Shown: one piece after another, positions 17,249 to 25,079 of the stretch
Position numbering within the stretch: position 1 is the first letter of the stretch
Layout of the letters: every line of letters begins with the position of its first letter
From: Helicobacter macacae MIT 99-5501
GTDB taxonomy: Bacteria; Campylobacterota; Campylobacteria; Campylobacterales; Helicobacteraceae
Reading direction: 5' to 3'
DNA: 64,000 nt
Assembly: GCF_000507845.1 (NCBI RefSeq)
Contig: NZ_KI669455.1
Span: 315,441 to 379,440 of the forward strand
Made by a program: the position numbers and the translations under genes
The notes under the pieces: generated by a model
Database searches by the model: none
Seen by the model: the letters and a program-made list of their open reading frames with translations, nothing else
What the model was told of the DNA's origin: nothing

Positions 17249-18232
17249 TTATTCTTCTCGCCCAAGTTCTCTTATGGCAAAATTCACAAGCAAAGTCGGC
17301 AAGTCAAAATCGCGCTTCACAGATTCTATCATCACTTCTTTTGTGATGAAGTCATAAGCCTCATCACTTAGCTTGCACGCATCCAAAAATATGATTCTAT
17401 CGATAAATTCGCCGTTATAAAATGGATTTTGATAATACTCTTTTATGCCATCAAGCAATACTTTGCTTATGACAATAGCGCGGGGCATATCATCATAGTT
17501 GATTTTTTTCTCCTCAAGATTTGGGATAAACATATCAGTTTGGAGATTTTCCATAGAAGTTTCGCTCTCCATTTTTTCAAAATTATCAAAGTCATCATCA
17601 AGCGAGAAATCTTCAAAATTGCGCAAATGCAAGGTCGGGCGTTGCTGTTCTTCGCGATTTAGCGCACTTATCTCACTCTGTGCCAAAAAAAATCCAGAAA
17701 ACAAAATCTGCTGCCTATTGATAACCATTAAAGCGATATTGCTCCTTTGCAAAAGCACATATAGATTATTACCAAGTGTGGGATAGCTTAGCGAATTTGC
17801 TGCGATAAGCAAAAATGGCGAAAACACAAAATCCACACCATTTACAATGTCATATTTTCGCAAATAATCCCTTAGCAACGCTTTTTTGGCAAACACGCGA
17901 CAAGTGCCAACGGTAATGATTTCGCATTCTTGTGGGCGGACATTCGCTAGGAAAAAATCCTTGCCATTTTTTTGGATTACCACACCTTGTGCGAGGGATT
18001 TAAGTAGCACGCTTATGTAAGTGAAAGGATATTTTCGGCGATATTTGCGCACGATTTTTACCGCGTCCATTGGGATTTTGTTTTCTCCCGTTTTAAACTC
18101 TCGCACAAAAGATTCTATGGTGCGCCCCTTTTTTACGCGCACGACTTTGATAGCACAAGAGAGCGCATCAACATTTATAGATATAAAAACTTTGCTAAAA
18201 AATGGCGAGACAAGTGAGTGTATCAATCCCAT
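17249..18232 (-). CDS. PilM/GspL-like actin-fold protein
   Basis: A 327-residue soluble protein whose start (VFISINVDALSCAIKVVRVKKGR) resembles the phosphate-1 strand-turn region of actin-like PilM and GspL proteins (..IGIDIGS..IK.V..). It lacks a membrane segment and so would sit on the cytoplasmic face, binding the N-terminal tail of the PilN-like partner. The middle has an acidic stretch (FEDFSLDDDFDNFEKMESE) not typical of PilM. It is the first gene of the three-gene set. The nucleotide-binding loops are not clearly conserved, so the assignment depends on gene order and fold impression. Confidence 0.5.
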   Translation of the reverse strand: MGLIHSLVSPFFSKVFISINVDALSCAIKVVRVKKGRTIESFVREFKTGENKIPMDAVKIVRKYRRKYPFTYISVLLKSLAQGVVIQKNGKDFFLANVRPQECEIITVGTCRVFAKKALLRDYLRKYDIVNGVDFVFSPFLLIAANSLSYPTLGNNLYVLLQRSNIALMVINRQQILFSGFFLAQSEISALNREEQQRPTLHLRNFEDFSLDDDFDNFEKMESETSMENLQTDMFIPNLEEKKINYDDMPRAIVISKVLLDGIKEYYQNPFYNGEFIDRIIFLDACKLSDEAYDFITKEVMIESVKRDFDLPTLLVNFAIRELGREE

Positions 18233-18325
18233 TTGGTGTCCTTTTTGGAGGTTTTTTAGTGTTTTGCTATTTTGCTAAAGCCTCTTATCACAAAATTTAT
18301 TTTGGCACGGTTTTAAAGATTTGAC

Positions 18326-19006
18326 TTAAGAAAGATTTAGGCTAAATTGACTCTTGTCTTGCAAAATTTTATCAATTTTGGCGACTTTGTCTTGCAGGAT
18401 TTGCCTTGCCTCTTCAATGCTTAGGCTAGAATCAAGCCTAAATCCCTCAAATCCATAATAGCATATCTCTCCAAAAGGAAGAGGCAAGCAAAATCTGTCC
18501 CAAGTTTTAAACTCATAGTATCGGCTAGGCACGATACGACATAAATTGATTTTTTTTCCGCTTTTTTGTGCCATCATTATCAGCCCATCAGCGATATGAT
18601 GATACGGTCCGCGTGGTCCATCCATTGCTATGCCTATATCTGCACCGCTTTTTAGGGCTTTTATGGATTGCATTAGGGCTAGCACGCCACCGCGCTTACC
18701 ACCAGAATCCGTGCTTCCACGAATGGTTTTCATACCAAAGAGCTCACACATAGAAGCTATAAGCCCACCATCAAAATGGCTTGAGCTGATGATATGGACA
18801 TTATGCGTGTTTGGCTTAGAGCGCAATTTGCGATAAAGAAAAGGCATCATCAGCATTTCTCCGTGCCAAAAACAGATGACTACATTATCATTTGCTAGAT
18901 TTTCGTGCAAAAAAAATCGATTTTTGTTTAGCGCATAGAGAATCCAAGTGAGAAAAAACCCAAAGCGAGGGACAAAATAAGCGATAAGCCGTTTTTTTAT
19001 ATCCAT
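18326..19006 (-). CDS. DUF374 lysophospholipid/lipid A-type acyltransferase
   Basis: A 226-residue protein of the DUF374 branch of the LPLAT superfamily. The motifs are VVICFWHGEMLMMPFLYR, IISSSHFDGGLIASMCELFG (in place of the HxxxxD of other LPLATs), RGSTDSGGKRGGVLAL and GIAMDGPRGPYHHIADGLIMMAQKSG, in the family order. Such proteins are membrane-associated and act on lipid A or phospholipid acyl chains; the precise substrate is not known. An N-terminal hydrophobic segment (about residues 8-25) could anchor it. It is upstream of the PilM-like gene on the same strand, with a 93-base gap. Confidence 0.85.
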   Translation of the reverse strand: MDIKKRLIAYFVPRFGFFLTWILYALNKNRFFLHENLANDNVVICFWHGEMLMMPFLYRKLRSKPNTHNVHIISSSHFDGGLIASMCELFGMKTIRGSTDSGGKRGGVLALMQSIKALKSGADIGIAMDGPRGPYHHIADGLIMMAQKSGKKINLCRIVPSRYYEFKTWDRFCLPLPFGEICYYGFEGFRLDSSLSIEEARQILQDKVAKIDKILQDKSQFSLNLS

Positions 19007-19257
19007 AATGCGAGATTTTCCTTATGCGAGATTTAAGATTGTGTATGTGGTATTTTATCGCTTTTTGGGTATTTTGCAAAATTTTTGAAGTGTGTTTTTA
19101 GGGATTTTATCACACCTTGTTACTTCTTGTGTTTGGCACATTTTGATATAAAAATACTATTTAATAATTTTTATTTATTTGTGTGAGCAAAATTTACCAA
19201 AACTTCATTATCATTGCGTTTTTAAATTCTGACCCAAAAGGTTAAAAAGGAGCAAAA

Positions 19258-19869
19258 ATGACTTTTGAAGAATCTCTAAACGCACGACACGCGTGCAAAA
19301 AATTTAGCGACAAAGCAATTTCAAGCAAGGATTTAGATTTCATCTTAGAGGCAGGGCGACTTGCCCCTAGTGGCTATGGCTTTGAGCCGTGGAAATTCAT
19401 CGTGGTGGGCAATGAGTATAGCGCGCAGCTAGCAAAATGCTGCTACAATCAAGAAAATGTCGCCACCGCAAGCTACAACATTGTCATCTTAGGGCGAATG
19501 GACTTAAAAAGCAAAGATGAGTTTGCTAGGGCGCAGGTAAGGCGATTTGCCACTGATGATGCGCATTTTGAGCAGATTTTGGGTGTTTATACAAGCTGGG
19601 CGGATAAGCTAAGCGATGAGGAGATTTTCCACTTTAGCCAAACCCAATGCTACCTCCCGCTAATGCAAATGATGAACGCCGCGATTTTTAGAGGCATTGA
19701 TTCTTGTGCGATTGGCGGATTTGAGCGTGATAAAGTCGAGGAGTTTTTAGGTATCAAAAAGCCCTTTGGCGTAGCAGTAGTCCTCTCTCTTGGATACAAA
19801 GCGAGCGAACCACACCACAGCAAAAAGCGTCAAGACAAATCCCAAGTGATTGAGTTTTGGAAAAAATAG
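19258..19869 (+). CDS. NAD(P)H-dependent nitroreductase, RdxA/FrxA type
   Basis: A 203-residue FMN-dependent flavoprotein of the nitroreductase fold. Family features are the FMN-binding ARHACKKFSDK near the N-terminus, EAGRLAPSGYGFEPWKFIVV, and GIDSCAIGGFERDKVEEFL. RHACKKF resembles RdxA (ERHSCKMF), while LAPSGYGFEPWK resembles FrxA; both are H. pylori enzymes whose loss gives metronidazole resistance. I cannot place it firmly with either. It is the only plus-strand gene between 4 and 42 kb and has its own 250-base upstream region with a strong AAGGAG ribosome site. CATTATCATT at about 19206-19216 resembles a Fur half-site, a weak hint of iron or redox control. Confidence 0.88.
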   Translation: MTFEESLNARHACKKFSDKAISSKDLDFILEAGRLAPSGYGFEPWKFIVVGNEYSAQLAKCCYNQENVATASYNIVILGRMDLKSKDEFARAQVRRFATDDAHFEQILGVYTSWADKLSDEEIFHFSQTQCYLPLMQMMNAAIFRGIDSCAIGGFERDKVEEFLGIKKPFGVAVVLSLGYKASEPHHSKKRQDKSQVIEFWKK

Positions 19870-19889
19870 CTTTCGTAAAATAGTTTTAA

Positions 19890-19916
19890 TGGAAAGATAA
19901 AAATCTTATCTTTCCA
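19890..19916 (+). terminator. Hairpin after the nitroreductase gene
   Basis: An 11-base-pair perfect stem (TGGAAAGATAA / TTATCTTTCCA) with loop AAATC begins 20 bases after the stop, followed by TACTTTCGCGCTTTTT. Probably the transcript end of the nitroreductase gene. Confidence 0.55.
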
Positions 19917-19950
19917 TACTTTCGCGCTTTTTACCAAATAGCTTAAAACC

Positions 19951-19975
19951 CACAAAATCAAAAACTGATTTTGTG
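19951..19975. terminator. Second hairpin between convergent nitroreductase and lepA
   Basis: A 10-base-pair stem (CACAAAATCA / TGATTTTGTG) with loop AAAAC, midway between the two convergent genes. It could end the lepA transcript from the other side. Confidence 0.4.
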
Positions 19976-20081
19976 TGGTTGATTTTGCAAACTTTTTATA
20001 AACTTTTTAGACTTATTTGGACTTGTAAAGTAAAGAAGCCTTTAACCACCTTTAACCACCAACCACCTTATAAACCCCCGC

Positions 20082-21875
20082 CTAATCAATCTTAAGCACC
20101 GCTAAGAATGCCTCTTGGGGCAAATCCACCTTACCGATAGCTTTCATTCGCTTTTTCCCCTCTTTTTGCTTTTCTAGGAGCTTTCGCTTGCGCGTTATGT
20201 CCCCTCCATAGCACTTTGCCGTTACATTTTTGCCCATAGATTTTACTGTTTCTCGTGCGATGATTTTGCTACCTATGCTCGCTTGGATTGCCACTTCAAA
20301 AAGCTGTCTTGGGATTAGCCCTTTCATCGCTTCTACAAGTGCGCGTCCCTTTTCTTGCGCTTTGCTCCTATCTACGATGATTGAGAGCGCATCGACTATC
20401 TCATTTGCCACACGAATGTCTAAGCGCACCAAATCCCCCTCTCTAGATTCTATGGGCTCATAATCAAAGCTCGCATAGCCTTTCGTGCAAGATTTTAGCT
20501 TGTCATAAAAGTCCATTACGATTTCATTGCTTGGCAGGGCGTATTGGAGTAGCACGCGGTTTTGGGTTATGTAGTCCATTTTTTCTTGCACGCCACGGCG
20601 GTTTGAAAGTAGCGTGATGATATTGCCGACAAACTCGCTAGGCGTGATGATATTTGCCCGCACATAGGGCTCTTTGATAAGCGCGATTTTTTGCACTTCG
20701 GGTAGTTCGCTTGGATTTTGGACATTAAGCACATTTCCGTCTGTGCAATGCACCTCATACACCACCGTTGGCGCAGTAGCTATGAGGCTTAAGCCAAATT
20801 CCCGCTCCAATCGCTCCTTTACCACCTCCATATGTAGCAGTCCCAAAAACCCCACGCGAAATCCAAATCCCAACGCCACAGAGGTTTCAGGCTCATAGCT
20901 TAGTGCGGAGTCATTAAGCGCGAGTTTGTTTAGCGCGTCTCGCAATTCCTCAAATTTATCCGTTTCTATGGGGTAAAGCCCCGCAAAGACAAAGGGCTTA
21001 GCAGGCATAAAGCCCTCTATTGGCTCTTTTGTGGGCGTTTTTGCATCCGTGATAGTATCACCCACGCGCAAATCTTCTAGCGACTTTAGCCCCAAGCACA
21101 CGATACCGATTTCCCCACAAGAGATTTGCTTTGTTGGGATTTTTTGCACAGGGTGGGGGTAGTATAGGCTTAGCACTTCGTATTTTTTGCCCGTGCTCAT
21201 TATCAGCACCTCGCTTCCTTGCGCGATATTGCCATCTTTTAGCCGCACAAGGGCTAGCGCACCAAGATAGTTATCAAACCACGAATCATAGATTAACGCC
21301 TTTGTGGGTGCGCCCTCATCTCCATTTGGCGGGGGGATTTTCTCTATTATGGTTTCTATGAGATTTTGCACGCCTAAGCCACTTTTGGCACTCACTTGCA
21401 AGGCATTAGCACAATCTAGCCCTATGCTCTCCTCAATCTCTATGCTTACCTTTAGCGCGTCTGCGGCGGGCAAGTCGATTTTATTTATCACGGGCAAAAT
21501 CTCTAGGTTGTTATCAAGCGCGACATAGACATTTGCGATAGTTTGCGCCTCTACGCCCTGCGTGGCATCAACCACGAGCAAAGCCCCCTCACACGAGCTA
21601 AGCGAGCGCGAAACCTCATAGCTAAAATCCACATGCCCGGGCGTGTCAATGAGATTGAGCGTGTAAGTTTTGCCTTTGTGTGCGTAATTTAAGCGAACAC
21701 TTTGGGCTTTTATGGTGATACCGCGCTCTTGCTCTATATCCATTGTATCCATCATTTGAGAGTGCATTTCCCTCTCACTTACTGCGCCACAAACTTGGAG
21801 GATTCTATCTGCTAGCGTGCTTTTGCCGTGGTCGATATGTGCGATGATAGAAAAATTGCGGATAAGATTTTGCAT
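20082..21875 (-). CDS. lepA: Elongation factor 4 (ribosomal back-translocase)
   Basis: LepA/EF4 is a translational GTPase that acts on stalled or mis-translocated ribosomes. The 597-residue protein has the G motifs AHIDHGKST (G1), RGITIKAQ (G2), DTPGHVDF (G3) and NKIDLP (G4), the LepA-specific C-terminal domain with [22 protein letters not shown], and ends at the usual place. I start at the ATG at 21875 ([15 protein letters not shown]); an in-frame upstream extension to 21938 would lie inside metI and adds 21 residues foreign to the family. The gene begins 8 bases after the metI stop, so is probably co-transcribed with metNI. Confidence 0.96.
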   Translation of the reverse strand: MQNLIRNFSIIAHIDHGKSTLADRILQVCGAVSEREMHSQMMDTMDIEQERGITIKAQSVRLNYAHKGKTYTLNLIDTPGHVDFSYEVSRSLSSCEGALLVVDATQGVEAQTIANVYVALDNNLEILPVINKIDLPAADALKVSIEIEESIGLDCANALQVSAKSGLGVQNLIETIIEKIPPPNGDEGAPTKALIYDSWFDNYLGALALVRLKDGNIAQGSEVLIMSTGKKYEVLSLYYPHPVQKIPTKQISCGEIGIVCLGLKSLEDLRVGDTITDAKTPTKEPIEGFMPAKPFVFAGLYPIETDKFEELRDALNKLALNDSALSYEPETSVALGFGFRVGFLGLLHMEVVKERLEREFGLSLIATAPTVVYEVHCTDGNVLNVQNPSELPEVQKIALIKEPYVRANIITPSEFVGNIITLLSNRRGVQEKMDYITQNRVLLQYALPSNEIVMDFYDKLKSCTKGYASFDYEPIESREGDLVRLDIRVANEIVDALSIIVDRSKAQEKGRALVEAMKGLIPRQLFEVAIQASIGSKIIARETVKSMGKNVTAKCYGGDITRKRKLLEKQKEGKKRMKAIGKVDLPQEAFLAVLKID

Positions 21876-21883
21876 AATACGCC

Positions 21884-23050
21884 TTAGCGATACTTTCGCA
21901 AACGAGCTACTAGAGAATCCCCTATGCCCTGCACACATTGCACAAGGATAATGATGACAATCACAGTGCTAAACAAAATATCAGGCTGATAGCCTTGAAA
22001 TCCTAGTCGTATCGCTGTATCGCCAAGTCCGCCAGCTCCAACAGCACCGCCCATAGCCGAGTAGCCAATAAGCCCGATGATAGTGATGACTACGGCATTG
22101 CAAATGCTAGGCAGTGCTTCAGCTATCATCATTTTTATCACGCCAAGTTTTGACGCACCAAGACTTAGGCTAGCCTCTATAAGTCCTTTATCTACTTCAT
22201 CTAGTCCCCCCTCAAATAGCCTAGCGATGAAAGGAATCGCCGCTATGGATAGTGGGATAATCGCTGCACTTGCGCCAATGCTAGTCCCTACAATAAGGCG
22301 AGATAGTGGCAAAAGCAAGATAATCAAAATGATAAAAGGAAAAGAGCGGATAATATTTACAACCGAGCCGATGATAGCATTTAGACTTTGGCAGGAAAAA
22401 ATCCGCCCCCTTTTTGTTAGGCAAAGTAGCACCCCCAAAGGTAGCCCAAAAATCACAGCAATGAGGGTGGAAATGCTAACCATATAAAGCGTGTCATAAG
22501 TGGGCTGTGAAATCTGCGTGTAGTTGTAGATGAGTTTTTGCGTGATTAGGTTTTGTAGATTTTGGCTAGAATCATCTAGAGCAGATTCTAGATAATCTGC
22601 CTCACTAGAATCTATAAAAAACCCACCAAAATATGTAGCGATAAATGGACTAACTAAGCCTAGATAATCCCCAAAAGTAGAATCGATTTTTTGTGCACTA
22701 GAATCAAGCGATATAGCAACTTCGCGCAAAAAATGCTTTGGCGATTCTTGCGTCCTTTGTGGAGAATCTTTGGTGGGATTTTGCAAAGAATCTTTAGCTA
22801 AGTTTTGCTCTTTGGCAGATTCTAGCGTGGCTAATCGCTTCTCATAGCAGATATTGCTAAGTGTGCTTATATCGCGCAAAAATGGCGCAACACTTAGGCT
22901 AAAAAGCACCAAAATCCCAAACGCAATAAACAAAAAGCGCACAAAAGCAAGCGATTTTTTAAACACCAAACTAGCAGAAGCATTTGCTAGAAAATCTATC
23001 AATGCAAGGTTTGCAAAATCTAAAATTTGTTTTTTAGGCTTTTTTTTCAT
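21884..23050 (-). CDS. metI: ABC transporter permease, methionine type (MetI), with N-terminal extension
   Basis: Inner-membrane permease of a methionine-type importer, 388 residues. The C-terminal ~200 residues (from [23 protein letters not shown]) are the complete MetI core with five transmembrane segments and the coupling-helix region [19 protein letters not shown]. The core normally makes up nearly the whole protein. Here about 185 extra residues precede it: one transmembrane helix (residues 38-57), then a polar segment rich in Ser/Gln/Lys (75-170) that is presumably periplasmic. Start ATG 23050 is the only good one. Upstream is the ATPase gene metN (70 bases). No binding-protein gene (metQ) is in the window. 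Confidence 0.88.
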   Translation of the reverse strand: MKKKPKKQILDFANLALIDFLANASASLVFKKSLAFVRFLFIAFGILVLFSLSVAPFLRDISTLSNICYEKRLATLESAKEQNLAKDSLQNPTKDSPQRTQESPKHFLREVAISLDSSAQKIDSTFGDYLGLVSPFIATYFGGFFIDSSEADYLESALDDSSQNLQNLITQKLIYNYTQISQPTYDTLYMVSISTLIAVIFGLPLGVLLCLTKRGRIFSCQSLNAIIGSVVNIIRSFPFIILIILLLPLSRLIVGTSIGASAAIIPLSIAAIPFIARLFEGGLDEVDKGLIEASLSLGASKLGVIKMMIAEALPSICNAVVITIIGLIGYSAMGGAVGAGGLGDTAIRLGFQGYQPDILFSTVIVIIILVQCVQGIGDSLVARLRKYR

Positions 23051-23120
23051 TCGTATCTTTTTCCTTTTGTTTTTGCTGTGCTTTTTTTGGTTGATTGAGC
23101 GGGGTGGATTTGAGCGAGTT

Positions 23121-24188
23121 TTAGCTTGTTTGTAGGATTTCTAGATTTTGTATAATTAACCCCTTTTGCCTTAGGTAGTCTATGGCTAGCTCGTTTTGCT
23201 TATCTTGACTAAATTCTACAAGCAAATGTCCGACTTTAGTCGTGCTAAGTGGCTCGATATTGCCTGCTAAAATGTTGATTTCTACGCCAAATTTTTGGAC
23301 TATTTCTGAAATCAAAGGCTCATTTATATGCTCGCCCACAAAGGAGATTTTATAGACATTGCTTGGATTTTTGATAAGCGAGTTTGCTCCATTGCTAAGG
23401 CTTCCGCTAAAAAACTGCGCATCAAAAAGATGAGTAGGCATATATGAGAGTAGTTCGCGCGTAACTTCATTTCTAGGTGCGCTAAAAATCTCCTCCACGC
23501 TTCCACGCTCAATAATCTCCCCCGCACTCATCACGCAGGCTTTATTACAGATTTGTCGCACGACTTCGATTTGGTGTGTGATAAGCACGATAGTAAGCCC
23601 CAAATCCGCTTGAATGCGCTTTAGCAATTCTAAGATAGATTTTGTTGTCTTGGTATCAAGTGCACTCGTGGCTTCATCACAAAGCAAAATATCAGGGTGG
23701 TTGCTAAGGGCGCGAGCTATCGCCACTCGCTGCTTTTGCCCACCGCTAAGCTGACTTGGATAAAAATCCGCCTTATCGCTAAGCCCGACAATCTCTAGTA
23801 GCTCTTTTACCCTAGAATCTATTTTTTTCTTATCCCACTTAGCGATTTCAAGTGCAAATGCGACATTGCCATACACGGAGCGAGAGGACAAAAGATTGAA
23901 ATGCTGAAAAATCATACCGATTTTTTGGCGTTTTTTTTGTAGCTTGGCTTGAGAGAGTGTGAGGATATTTTCACCATTTATGAAAACCTCGCCACTACTT
24001 GGGTTCTCTAAGCGATTTATTAGGCGGATAAGGGTTGATTTGCCAGCACCCGAATATCCTATGATTCCCATAATATCACCCTTTGCCACTTCCAAATCAA
24101 GTGGCTTAATCGCGCAAAATCCGTTTGGATAGGTTTTTGAAATTTTGCGTAGAGAAATCATAGAATCCGCAGAATCAATAGAAGTCAT
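23121..24188 (-). CDS. metN: ABC transporter ATP-binding protein, methionine type (MetN)
   Basis: Cytoplasmic ATPase that powers the MetI permease. Of 355 residues, the first ~245 form the ABC domain: Walker A GYSGAGKST, Q-loop IFQHFNLLSSRSVYGNV, signature LSGGQKQRVAIARAL, Walker B ILLCDEATSALD and switch His in LITHQIEVV. The C-terminal ~80 residues are a NIL regulatory domain (VYKISFVGEHINEPLISEIVQKFGVEINILAG), which in E. coli MetN binds methionine and shuts off transport; this supports the methionine assignment. It is the first gene of the probable operon metN-metI-lepA. Confidence 0.93.
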   Translation of the reverse strand: MTSIDSADSMISLRKISKTYPNGFCAIKPLDLEVAKGDIMGIIGYSGAGKSTLIRLINRLENPSSGEVFINGENILTLSQAKLQKKRQKIGMIFQHFNLLSSRSVYGNVAFALEIAKWDKKKIDSRVKELLEIVGLSDKADFYPSQLSGGQKQRVAIARALSNHPDILLCDEATSALDTKTTKSILELLKRIQADLGLTIVLITHQIEVVRQICNKACVMSAGEIIERGSVEEIFSAPRNEVTRELLSYMPTHLFDAQFFSGSLSNGANSLIKNPSNVYKISFVGEHINEPLISEIVQKFGVEINILAGNIEPLSTTKVGHLLVEFSQDKQNELAIDYLRQKGLIIQNLEILQTS

Positions 24189-24264
24189 TTAGCAATCCTT
24201 AAAGCCAATCTAAAATATAAGGAGTTTAAGAGGTATAAAAGAAGTTTGTATATTGCTATTTTTA

Positions 24265-24351
24265 TGGTGCCGAAGGTCGGACTTGAACCGACACAGGGTT
24301 GCCCCTACTAGATTTTGAGTCTAGCGCGTCTACCAGTTTCACCACTTCGGC
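24265..24351 (-). tRNA. tRNA-Leu (anticodon CAA)
   Basis: An 87-base class II tRNA including encoded CCA. The acceptor stem GCCGAAG/CTTCGGC, D-arm with TGGTAGACGC, anticodon loop CTCAAAA (anticodon CAA, reads UUG), a short variable arm and a T-arm with GGTTCAAGTCC are all present. The second tRNA-Leu lies 65 bases upstream on the same strand. Confidence 0.95.
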
Positions 24352-24416
24352 ATTTAGCACAATAACACAGTCAAAAAAGAACATAAAATCCACATTTTTT
24401 ACGACACAAGTCAAAA

Positions 24417-24501
24417 TGGTGCGCTGAGCGAGACTTGAACTCGCACGAGTTGCCCCACCACCCCCTCAAGATGGCGTGTCTACCAATTCCACCACCAGCG
24501 C
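24417..24501 (-). tRNA. tRNA-Leu (anticodon GAG)
   Basis: An 85-base class II tRNA including encoded CCA. Acceptor stem GCGCTGG (last pair imperfect), D-arm ATTGGTAGACAC, anticodon stem CCATC/GGTGG with loop TTGAGGG (anticodon GAG, reads CUC/CUU), and T-arm GAGTTCAAGTCTC. It lies between the atpE terminator and the other tRNA-Leu. Confidence 0.95.
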
Positions 24502-24545
24502 GTATCAAAAATCAAAATCCCAAAAATAAAACTAAAGCAAAAAAC

Positions 24546-24619
24546 TATAAAAATAAAAAACCCACCTTTTTAGGAAATCTAAATTTAGATAATCTAAATA
24601 AGAATCCAAAAAAGGTGGG
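24546..24619 (-). terminator. Rho-independent terminator of atpE
   Basis: On the minus strand, ten bases after the atpE stop, CCCACCTTTTTTGGA pairs with TCCTAAAAAGGTGGG (stems 24605-24619 and 24561-24575), followed by TTTTTTATTTTTAT. The loop holds its own palindrome ATCTAAATTTAGAT. A strong intrinsic terminator that isolates atpE from the tRNA genes. Confidence 0.85.
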
Positions 24620-24628
24620 CAAAAAGCA

Positions 24629-24994
24629 CTAGCTTAGCAATGCTTTAAAGGCATTTACGATTGCGCCTGATTCTGGTAAGAATGGGTTACCATAAATAGC
24701 GATAATCGCAAAAACAAGCGTGTAGATAACTTGCGCTTCAATAAGTGCTAGAGCGATAAACATCGTTCCTAGTAGCTTACCACCGATGCCGGGATTTCGC
24801 GCAGTGCCTGATATAGTAGCAGCAGCAGCATTTCCCATACCGATAGCACCACCAAGTGCAGCGATACCAAGTCCTACAACACCGCCTGCGACTGATAGTG
24901 CCATAAGTAGTGATAAATCACTACCGCTAAACACACTCTCGCCAGCGAACGCAAAACCTACAAGTCCAAAAAACAAAATTCCAAGTGCTTTCAT
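24629..24994 (-). CDS. atpE: ATP synthase F0 subunit c
   Basis: Subunit c forms the proton-carrying ring of F-type ATP synthase. The 121-residue protein starts with a hydrophobic leader (MKALGILFFGLVGFAFAGES), then has two transmembrane helices: the first with the glycine-rich GGAIGMGNAAAATISG followed by the polar loop ARNPG, the second with the ion-binding Glu in FIALALIEAQVIYTLV. The leader makes it longer than the ~80 residues of many bacteria; Helicobacter and Campylobacter c subunits share this form. pnp is just upstream, a neighbourhood I recall from H. pylori. The other ATP synthase genes are not nearby. Confidence 0.96.
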   Translation of the reverse strand: MKALGILFFGLVGFAFAGESVFSGSDLSLLMALSVAGGVVGLGIAALGGAIGMGNAAAATISGTARNPGIGGKLLGTMFIALALIEAQVIYTLVFAIIAIYGNPFLPESGAIVNAFKALLS

Positions 24995-25079
24995 TCTTTT
25001 CTCCTTTCTAGCCTTTCGGATTTATCCCCTACTCGTGCTTTAGAATGTGCGGAGTAATTATGCCAAAACAAAGTTAAAA

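Noticed and set aside
21876..21938. N-terminal extension of LepA
   Set aside because: The extra 21 residues overlap metI and are foreign to the family, whereas [15 protein letters not shown] is the normal start.
24265..24501. Larger tRNA cluster or rRNA nearby
   Set aside because: Only two tRNA-Leu genes are found; no other cloverleaf or rRNA sequence is recognisable around them.
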